DNA of 64,000 nt. It comes from Rhodococcus sovatensis. GTDB lineage: Bacteria > Actinomycetota > Actinomycetes > Mycobacteriales > Mycobacteriaceae. Below are positions 58,140 through 64,000 of this stretch, piece by piece. The notes beneath the pieces were generated by a model. The model was not told the origin of the DNA. It did not search any database and worked only from the letters and a program-made list of their open reading frames with translations. The stretch is taken from assembly GCF_037327425.1 (NCBI RefSeq), contig NZ_CP147846.1:5022001-5086000 (forward strand), given 5' to 3'. Position 1 is the stretch's first letter; each line of letters begins with the position of its first letter. Both the position numbers and the translations under genes were made by a program.

Positions 58140-58754
58140 CTAGATATCCTCCACGCAGACGATGAAGTTCCGTTCGTCGTAGGAGAACCCGCTGGTCGCA
58201 TCGGACGCGCAGTCGTTCACTTCAGTCGTGCCGTCCAGTATCTCGACGACTCGGACGGTGTCGAAGCCCGGTGAGCTGCATTCGACACGTTCGGGATCAT
58301 CGGCGACCGGAAAGTCCATGCAGCCACCGACTACCCAGTCGACGTCGAGACACAATGCGCCTTGCTCGACGTCGTCGAAGGTCTCGTAGTAGTACTGGTC
58401 GACGTCCGACACACACTCGGCGTTGGTCGGTGCTTTGCCGACCACCTTGTAGTTGGAGTCGGGACTACCGCACGTCGCGTTGTCGATCGTTGCTGCTGTC
58501 ATCGTGCCGCCGAGTTCGACGCATTCGCCGATCTCCACGTCGATGTCGACATCGCCACCGAAGTCACCACCTCCGCGGCTGGATGGGGCGGCGCTCGTAG
58601 TGGTCTGGCCGGTGCTCGACGACGAGGTCGCGACGTCATCGGAAGCAGGAATCGCCCGCGGAGTGACGTCGGAACCGCAGCCCGCGAGAAGAAGGGTGCT
58701 GCAGGCCATCACGGTGAGCGCTGCGCCGCGGAGCGTTCGGTAGAGGGGGGTCAC
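58140..58754 (-). CDS. LppU/SCO3897-like lipoprotein
   Basis: A 204-aa lipoprotein. Signal ALTVMACSTLLLAGCGSD ends in lipobox LAGC. A Ser/Thr/Gly linker follows, then the LppU-type domain (VEIGECVELGGTMTAATIDNATCGSPDSNYKVVG; ALCLDVDWVVGGCMDF; FIVCVEDI) with several paired Cys residues. GTG 58754 is supported by AAAGGA 6 nt upstream. Surface-located; function unknown. It precedes the MFS gene by 8 nt. Confidence 0.85.
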   Translation of the reverse strand: MTPLYRTLRGAALTVMACSTLLLAGCGSDVTPRAIPASDDVATSSSSTGQTTTSAAPSSRGGGDFGGDVDIDVEIGECVELGGTMTAATIDNATCGSPDSNYKVVGKAPTNAECVSDVDQYYYETFDDVEQGALCLDVDWVVGGCMDFPVADDPERVECSSPGFDTVRVVEILDGTTEVNDCASDATSGFSYDERNFIVCVEDI

Positions 58755-58881
58755 GATCGGTCCTTTGATCCTTGGGAGTCTGCACAAAATTGGAAGCCCA
58801 GTAAAAATATCCCTTCTGCGCCGATTTCGGGGGGTGAAAGAAATTACGTCCAACCCGTGGTCGGTCAGGCAGTATTACCCC

Positions 58882-59925
58882 GTGGACCTACCGATTTCGT
58901 GGCCGCTCGCGCCGATGCTCGCCAAAGCGGCCAAAATTGTGCCTGCTCAACCGTCCGACGGACCGCCGCAGTGGTCGTACGAACCCAAGTGGGACGGTTT
59001 TCGAGCAATCGTCTTTCGCGACGGAGACGAGGTGATTCTCGGCTCCCGCGGCGGCAAGGACTTGGCCCGCTACTTTCCGGAGCTGGTCGAATCCGTACGG
59101 GAGGAGCTGCCAGAGCGGGTCGTCGTCGACGGTGAGATCGTCGTTCCGCGCGAGATCGAGGGTCGCACTCGGCTCGACTGGGATGCGCTGTCGGAGCGAA
59201 TTCATCCTGCCGATTCTCGTGTGCAGATGTTGGCCGAGAAGACACCGTCGATGTTCGTCGGCTTCGACCTGCTCGCCTACGGGACGACGGATCTGATGGG
59301 TGAGCCGTTCAGCAGGCGTCGGACACAGTTGTTGGAGGTGATGAGTGGCGGTGACCGCTGCCAGGTGACCAGCACCACCGACGATGCAGCAACCGCGCAA
59401 GATTGGTTCGAACGGTTCGAGGGGGCCGGACTCGACGGTGTCGTAGCAAAGAAGCTCGACGGCGTGTACCTGCCGAACAAGCGCGAGATGATCAAGATCA
59501 AGCACGCGCGGACGGCGGACTGTGCCTTGATCGGATACCGAGTGCACAAGTCCGGCAATGGAATAGGGTCACTTCTTCTCGGTCTGTACGACGGTGACGA
59601 ACTCAGGATGATCGGAGGGGCCTCGGCATTCACCGACAAGCGACGAGTGGAAATCCTCGAGGAGCTACAACCGCTTCGTACCGGTGAAGAGCCGAAGTCG
59701 GCGGAGGCCAATCGGTGGACGTCGAACAAGGATCGCAGCTGGGTCCCGCTACGCGTCGAACGCGTCATCGAAGTGGCCTATGACCAGATGGAAGGTGAAC
59801 GGCTCCGCCATGCAGCACGATTCCTGCGCTGGCGTCCGGACCGTGATCCGAAGTCGTGCACGTACGAGCAACTCGAAGTCCCTGTGAGCTACGACGTCGC
59901 CGATGTCATTGCAGGAGGGATCTAG
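58882..59925 (+). CDS. ligC: ATP-dependent DNA ligase LigC
   Basis: A 347-aa two-domain ATP-dependent ligase. The adenylated Lys36 is in YEPKWDGFRAI (motif I); motif III-like VGFDLLAY, motif IV DGVVAKKLDGVYLPNKREM and motif V IKIKHARTADCALIGY follow. It starts at GTG 58882; the frame is open further upstream but reads as non-coding. It is immediately followed by the Prim-PolC gene, as in mycobacteria, where the pair acts in gap-filling excision repair. Together with ligD it gives the cell two ATP-ligase systems. Confidence 0.93.
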   Translation: MDLPISWPLAPMLAKAAKIVPAQPSDGPPQWSYEPKWDGFRAIVFRDGDEVILGSRGGKDLARYFPELVESVREELPERVVVDGEIVVPREIEGRTRLDWDALSERIHPADSRVQMLAEKTPSMFVGFDLLAYGTTDLMGEPFSRRRTQLLEVMSGGDRCQVTSTTDDAATAQDWFERFEGAGLDGVVAKKLDGVYLPNKREMIKIKHARTADCALIGYRVHKSGNGIGSLLLGLYDGDELRMIGGASAFTDKRRVEILEELQPLRTGEEPKSAEANRWTSNKDRSWVPLRVERVIEVAYDQMEGERLRHAARFLRWRPDRDPKSCTYEQLEVPVSYDVADVIAGGI

Positions 59926-61008
59926 ATGGCCGCGAAGACGCCGCCTGCGTTCGTGGATGCAGGCGGGCGCGAGGTTCGGGTATCGAGTCCGGACCGCATC
60001 ATCTACGAAGCCACCGATCGCACACCGCAGATCACCAAATTGCAGGTATGCGAGTTCTACGCAGCCATCGGCGAACCGCTGATGCGGGTGATCGGCGAAC
60101 GTCCGACCGCCATGGAACGGTGGCCGGACGGCTACCGGGAGGGAATGCGACTTGCGGTGGGGCCGCAGGACAAGGACGGCGACGGCTTCTATCAGAAGCG
60201 CCTGCCCAAGGGAGCACCCGATTGGATCGAGACGGTCAAGATCGCGTTCCCGAGCAAACGGACCGCAGAAGAACTGTGTCCGAGTGAATCCGCTGCCGCG
60301 GTGTGGGCAGCTCAGATGGGCACCCTGACGTTCCATCCGTGGCCTGTGCGCCGGCCTGACGTGGACCACCCCGACGAGCTCCGACTCGACCTCGACCCCC
60401 AGCCGGGAACGACGTTCGCCGACGCCCAGCGGGTGGCGGAGCTGACCCGTGAGCTGTTGGAGGAGCTGGGTCTTCGTGGGTATCCGAAGACGAGTGGAAA
60501 CCGGGGGATCCACATCTACGTACGGATCGAGCCCGACTACACGTTCGAGCAGGTACGGCACGCGGCCATCGGGCTCGGCAGAGAACTGGAGCGCCGAGAC
60601 GACGGAGTCACGACCGCGTGGTGGAAAGAAGAACGCGGAGAACGCATCTTTCTGGACTACAACCAGAACAACCGGGACCGCACCATCGCGAGCGCCTGGA
60701 GCTTGCGCGCCAGACCGGGCGCCCCGGTGAGTACGCCGATGACGTGGTCGCAGCTCGCATCCGTCACCGATCCCCGCGACTTCAATCTGGTGACCGTGCC
60801 CGGCCATCTCGCGGACGGCGACCCGTGGGAGGACATGGACGCCACGGCCTATTCGCTCGAACCTCTGCTGACACTGTGGGAAACCCTGCCGGGTGGGGAA
60901 CTCAATTTCCCACCCGACTATCCCAAGATGCCCGGTGAGCCGCCTCGCGTTCAGCCGTCGAAGAAGGTCGCCGAGCACTGGGATGAGCAGGGGAATCGCG
61001 TCGAGTAG
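59926..61008 (+). CDS. LigD-type polymerase/primase (Prim-PolC-like)
   Basis: A 360-aa stand-alone archaeo-eukaryotic primase fold polymerase. It shows the catalytic Asp pair in ELRLDLDPQPGTTFADAQ, SGNRGIHIYVRI and the third acidic block FLDYNQNNRDRTIASAWSLR. The primase-like N-terminal part (PDRIIYEATDRTPQITKLQVCEFYAAIGE) matches Prim-PolC of M. smegmatis. The ATG follows the ligC stop directly (TAGATG), so they are translated together. It would fill gaps with ribonucleotides or short deoxynucleotide stretches before LigC seals. Confidence 0.92.
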   Translation: MAAKTPPAFVDAGGREVRVSSPDRIIYEATDRTPQITKLQVCEFYAAIGEPLMRVIGERPTAMERWPDGYREGMRLAVGPQDKDGDGFYQKRLPKGAPDWIETVKIAFPSKRTAEELCPSESAAAVWAAQMGTLTFHPWPVRRPDVDHPDELRLDLDPQPGTTFADAQRVAELTRELLEELGLRGYPKTSGNRGIHIYVRIEPDYTFEQVRHAAIGLGRELERRDDGVTTAWWKEERGERIFLDYNQNNRDRTIASAWSLRARPGAPVSTPMTWSQLASVTDPRDFNLVTVPGHLADGDPWEDMDATAYSLEPLLTLWETLPGGELNFPPDYPKMPGEPPRVQPSKKVAEHWDEQGNRVE

Positions 61009-61011
61009 CGC

Positions 61012-61073
61012 CTCCGGCGCAGTGGCACGGTTAAGTGCACTCTGACCTACCCAATCGTGCCACTGCGGCGGAG
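61012..61073. terminator. Bidirectional stem-loop between Prim-PolC and nhaA
   Basis: An 18-bp stem (61012-61029 with 61056-61073; 17 of 18 paired) around a 26-nt loop, 3 nt after the Prim-PolC stop. Its right arm is the first part of the 24-bp tandem repeat. Confidence 0.65.
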
Positions 61074-61125
61074 CCGCCCAGAGTTACTGCGGCGGAGCCG
61101 CCCAGAGTTACTGCGGCGGAGCCGC
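61063..61125. repeat. 24-bp tandem repeat (2.6 copies) at the nhaA 3' end
   Basis: A 24-bp unit starting CTGCGGCGGAGCCGCCCAGA at 61063-61086 and 61087-61110, then 15 nt of a third copy. It duplicates half of the terminator arm. Confidence 0.92.
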
Positions 61126-61143
61126 GGCAGGACAGTCGCCGCC

Positions 61144-63003
61144 TCACGCCCGATACGCCTCCAACTCGCGGATGAGCGATGCGGCGTCGTACGGTCCGGT
61201 GTGACGGATCAGGTTTCGGTCACCTAGGCCGAGGTAGAACGTCGGTGTTCCGTCGACGTCACTGGACGCGGCATCGAGTTCGTCGTCTTCGACCCGGACC
61301 ACGTAGTCGCCGGTGCGGAGATCGTCTTCGAACCGTTCCATGTCGAGTCCGAGTTCTTGCGCGTAGCCGTCGATGTCGTCGGGTTCGAGTGCGTCGCTGT
61401 GCGCGAACAGCACATCGGCCATCTCCCAGAACTTGCCCTGAGCGGCCGCTGCTTCGCTTGCGTGCGCTGCGTATCGCGCATACGGATGGTAGTCGTCGAG
61501 TGGAAGGTGCCGGAACACGTAGCGAACGTCGTCACCGAAGTGCAGGCGAACCTCTCGGATGCTGCCGGTTGCCTTGCTGCAGAACGGGCATTCGAAGTCG
61601 CCGTACTCGACGATCGTCAGGGGCGCGTCCACCGGCCCGCGGATGTGATCGCGTTTCGGGTCGACCGGACGCAGAATGCGGTGCGAGCTCTCCTGCCGCG
61701 GCGGATGAATGCGTGCGTCGATCCGGAACAGCAGCCATCCGAGTGTTGCCGCGATCACCGATGCCGCGAGGACGCCGACACGTGCCTCGTCGGCGAGCAG
61801 TTCGTCGTCGAGGGCGAGGTCGACGATGAACAGTGAGATCGTGAAGCCGATCCCGGACAGCGCGGCACCGCCGGCGATGTGCGAGAGGGACAACCCAGGT
61901 GCGAGCGCGGACGGTTTCATCTTGGCGAACAGTGCTGCAGCACCGGTGATTCCGATGAGCTTTCCCAGTACGAGGCCGACGATGATTCCCCACGTCAGTG
62001 GTGAGGTGGCCGACGCGCGGAGCGTCTCACCGCTCAGTACGACGCCCGCGTTCGCCAGCGCGAAGATCGGCACGATGATGAACGCCGTGTACGGCTGGTA
62101 GAGCCGCATCAAGCGTTCGTTGACCGACACTGCTCGGTCGAGTCCGAGTCTGGCGGCTCGCGCGTACTCGGGATTGGGCGACTGTCGGAAGGCACGAGCG
62201 AGGTCCGAGGCCCGTTCGACTTCGCTTCGTCTCGGTGGGTACACCGGGAGGATCAATGCGATCATGACACCCGCGAGCGTCGGGTGGACACCGGATTCGA
62301 AGAAGGCCACCCACGTCGCTATCGCGACGACGAAGTATCCGATACCGCGCCAGACTTCGAGCCGCCGTAGCAGTGCGATGGCTGCCAGTCCGACGAATGC
62401 CAATGCAAGAGGCATTATTTCGAGTGTGTCGGTGTAGAAGAAGGCGATGATCGCCAGCGCCCCGACATCGTCGGCAACTGCGAGCGTCAGCAGGAAGATG
62501 CGCAGTCGCGCTGCCTTCTTCGGCCCGACGACGGCCAGAGCGCCGAGAACGAATGCGGTATCGGTCGAGATGACGACGCCCCACGCGCCTGCCGCCTCGC
62601 CGGACGGGTTGAGCGCCAGGAACAGAAGTGCAGGAATCGCGAGCCCGGCGAGGGCTGCGACGATGGGAATGCTGGCTCGGGAACGATCGGTGAGTTCGCC
62701 CATCGCGAACTCGCGCTTGACCTCCAGGCCTACGACGAAGAAGAACAGGGCCATGAGTCCGTCGTTGACCCAGTGCGCAAGGTCGAGTGAGATTCCGTGG
62801 TTACCGATGGAGATCGACAGTTCGGTGTGCCAGAAGGTCTGATAGGTCTCGCCGAACGGCGAGTTGGCCCACAGGAGTGCTGCAACGGTGGCGGCGAGGA
62901 GGAATCCTGCTGCGAGTGTCTCGCTGTTCTTGGCTCCCCTGGCTTCGGTGAGTCGCTGGGCGAACCGCCGGACCGGCGAAGTAGCGGGTGTCATATCTGC
63001 CAT
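61144..63003 (-). CDS. nhaA: NhaA Na+/H+ antiporter fused to a thioredoxin-fold domain
   Basis: A 619-aa inner-membrane antiporter. Residues about 20-415 are NhaA: GLMALFFFVVGLEVKREF, the ion-binding Asp in VISTDTAFVLGALAVVG and the paired Asp in LAVADDVGALAIIAFFY, and GFTISLFIVDLAL. Residues about 440-619 are a DsbA/thioredoxin-like domain with CPFC (VEYGDFECPFCSKATGSIRE), VDGTPTFYLG as cis-Pro loop. This fusion is known in actinobacteria and suggests redox-linked or extracytoplasmic sensing. ATG 63003 was taken, with GGAG 10 nt upstream; an open frame to 63141 reads as non-coding. Confidence 0.93.
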   Translation of the reverse strand: MADMTPATSPVRRFAQRLTEARGAKNSETLAAGFLLAATVAALLWANSPFGETYQTFWHTELSISIGNHGISLDLAHWVNDGLMALFFFVVGLEVKREFAMGELTDRSRASIPIVAALAGLAIPALLFLALNPSGEAAGAWGVVISTDTAFVLGALAVVGPKKAARLRIFLLTLAVADDVGALAIIAFFYTDTLEIMPLALAFVGLAAIALLRRLEVWRGIGYFVVAIATWVAFFESGVHPTLAGVMIALILPVYPPRRSEVERASDLARAFRQSPNPEYARAARLGLDRAVSVNERLMRLYQPYTAFIIVPIFALANAGVVLSGETLRASATSPLTWGIIVGLVLGKLIGITGAAALFAKMKPSALAPGLSLSHIAGGAALSGIGFTISLFIVDLALDDELLADEARVGVLAASVIAATLGWLLFRIDARIHPPRQESSHRILRPVDPKRDHIRGPVDAPLTIVEYGDFECPFCSKATGSIREVRLHFGDDVRYVFRHLPLDDYHPYARYAAHASEAAAAQGKFWEMADVLFAHSDALEPDDIDGYAQELGLDMERFEDDLRTGDYVVRVEDDELDAASSDVDGTPTFYLGLGDRNLIRHTGPYDAASLIRELEAYRA

Positions 63004-63277
63004 CGTCAGCGTGCTCCAGGGATCGTGGACGTGTTCATCTGTGAAAATCCCCTCCGGCGGCCCTGTTGCGTGAACTACTCTCGCAGTAGTCCGGGAGCCG
63101 CGCACTGCAAGCCAACGCGGTACCGCAGCAATTGCTTCCATCGCCGCTGATCTGCGTTATGCAATCGTGATGTTTCTGTTACCCCTGCCGTAGGGAATAT
63201 ATGGCGTTGTCGACATATTCGCAGGCAACCATTGATCGTTCTGCTCACTAAGCATCGGAATTCAGGAAGTCGGGATC

Positions 63278-64000
63278 ATGCGTGCCTTGGTCTGCCGCAA
63301 ATGCGGTCAGAAATTGTCCTTCGAGAACTCGCTGTGTCTCAACTGCCACAGTGCTCTCGGCTTCCACCTCCCCTCGCGCACGCTGCTCGTGCTCCCGGAC
63401 AAGGCCGCCGACGGTGCTGCCGAGGTCGAGGTCGACGGAGCTGCGTGGAAGGTGTGCGGCAACCTGAGCACGGCGAAGTGCAATTGGCTCGTCGATACCC
63501 AAGAGGGCGAGGAGCTCTGCGTCTCGTGCAGGCTGACCCGCACCCGACCCGCCGACGACGACCTCGATGCAATGGCGGCCTATGCCGACGCCGAAACCAA
63601 CAAGCGACGGGTGGTTCTCGAACTGACCGAGCTGGGGCTGCCGATTGTCGGGCGCGACGAGGATCCCGCGACGGGACTGGCATTCGATCTACTGTCGAGT
63701 GCGAACACTCAGGTGATGACCGGCCACGCGGACGGTCTCATCACGTTGGATCTTGCGGAGGGCGACGACGTCCACCGCGAGCAGCTGCGAGTCTCGATGT
63801 CCGAGCCGTACCGGACGCTCGTCGGCCATTTCCGGCATGAAATCGGCCACTACTACCAAATGGTGCTCGTCGGGACCGGTGAGAACCGGTCACGCTTCGA
63901 AGAGTTGTTCGGCAACCCCGACGACGACTACCAAGCCGCGCTCGACCGGCACTACAACGAAGGAGCTCCCGACAACTGGGAGGACGACTACGTCTCCTCG
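63278..64000 (+). CDS. Zinc-binding metallopeptidase family protein, 3' end off the window
   Basis: Residues 1-241 of a protein continuing to the right. An N-terminal zinc ribbon (VCRKCGQ, LCLNCHSALGFH) is followed by a second Cys pair region (WKVCGN, AKCNWL, LCVSCRL). It then has a HEIGH zinc-protease motif in GHFRHEIGHYYQMVL. This matches the putative zinc-binding metallopeptidase family (DUF4344-like/Peptidase_Mx). ATG 63278 has AGGAAG upstream. The 274 bp between it and nhaA contain no other gene. Confidence 0.88.
   Translation, partial: MRALVCRKCGQKLSFENSLCLNCHSALGFHLPSRTLLVLPDKAADGAAEVEVDGAAWKVCGNLSTAKCNWLVDTQEGEELCVSCRLTRTRPADDDLDAMAAYADAETNKRRVVLELTELGLPIVGRDEDPATGLAFDLLSSANTQVMTGHADGLITLDLAEGDDVHREQLRVSMSEPYRTLVGHFRHEIGHYYQMVLVGTGENRSRFEELFGNPDDDYQAALDRHYNEGAPDNWEDDYVSS

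Noticed and set aside
1..64000. tRNA, rRNA, CRISPR and riboswitch signals
   Set aside because: No tRNA-like cloverleaf, rRNA segment, CRISPR array or recognisable riboswitch core was seen on reading. A covariance-model scan was not possible.

Overview
The window is GC-rich actinobacterial DNA, most likely chromosome of a Rhodococcus-like member of the Mycobacteriales. The pointers are high-GC codon use, frequent GTG starts, TANNNT -10 boxes placed 6-8 nt before start codons (leaderless transcripts), a plsB2-plsC acyltransferase pair, LppU, a DUF222/HNH (13E12-type) gene, mycobacterial-type LigD and LigC/Prim-PolC repair genes, and a Nit1 cluster of the MSMEG_0565-0572 type. The genus is inferred, not proven.

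Layout. 1-5.9 kb: an A-PCP-TE synthetase running off the left edge, downstream of a MacB/FtsX-type ABC exporter operon. 6-13 kb: endonuclease IV, an orphan NRPS condensation/epimerization C-lobe with an iron-box-like site, DUF309 plus a Bcr/CflA pump, an NTF2-like protein, a VOC protein, an AlkA-type glycosylase, a YhdH/AcuI-type reductase and RNase HI. 13-18 kb: an overlapping LLM-oxidoreductase/MarR/pirin operon, a small unknown gene with an iron-box-like promoter, ZapE and a divergent TetR regulator sharing an 18-bp palindrome. 18-23 kb: SDR, HhH protein, DUF222-HNH gene and an ISL3 insertion sequence. 23-31 kb: a dehalogenase-fold hydrolase without its catalytic His, an HxlR regulator, a TDT-family transporter, a PrmC-related methyltransferase, Lon with a HAIR-like operator, and an ABC exporter. 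31-37 kb: secreted lipase, LigD, an SRPBCC protein, and a three-gene type-VII-secretion-like operon ending in a lipoprotein.

38-46 kb holds the most system-like locus: eight co-directional, mostly overlapping genes forming a Nit1 nitrogen-starvation cluster (Sll0783-type protein, radical SAM enzyme, GNAT-AIR synthase fusion, nitrilase, MSMEG_0570 protein, flavin oxidoreductase, a second nitrilase, glycosyltransferase). It is preceded by a GlnR-box-like array. The second nitrilase has lost two of three catalytic residues, which suggests an active enzyme plus inactive paralogue.

46-64 kb: class III cyclase, plsC/HAD and plsB2 in one operon; an Ala/Lys-rich DUF6319-like protein; a secreted S1 protease; two DHA2 MFS transporters; ilvD; an LppU-like lipoprotein; LigC with its Prim-PolC partner; an NhaA-thioredoxin fusion; and a partial zinc metallopeptidase. 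Three convergent gene ends (6.8, 19.2 and 61.1 kb) carry 17-24 bp tandem repeats; one has shifted the C-terminal frame of the endonuclease IV gene. No rRNA, tRNA or CRISPR array was recognised, and no intergenic stretch exceeds 300 bp.
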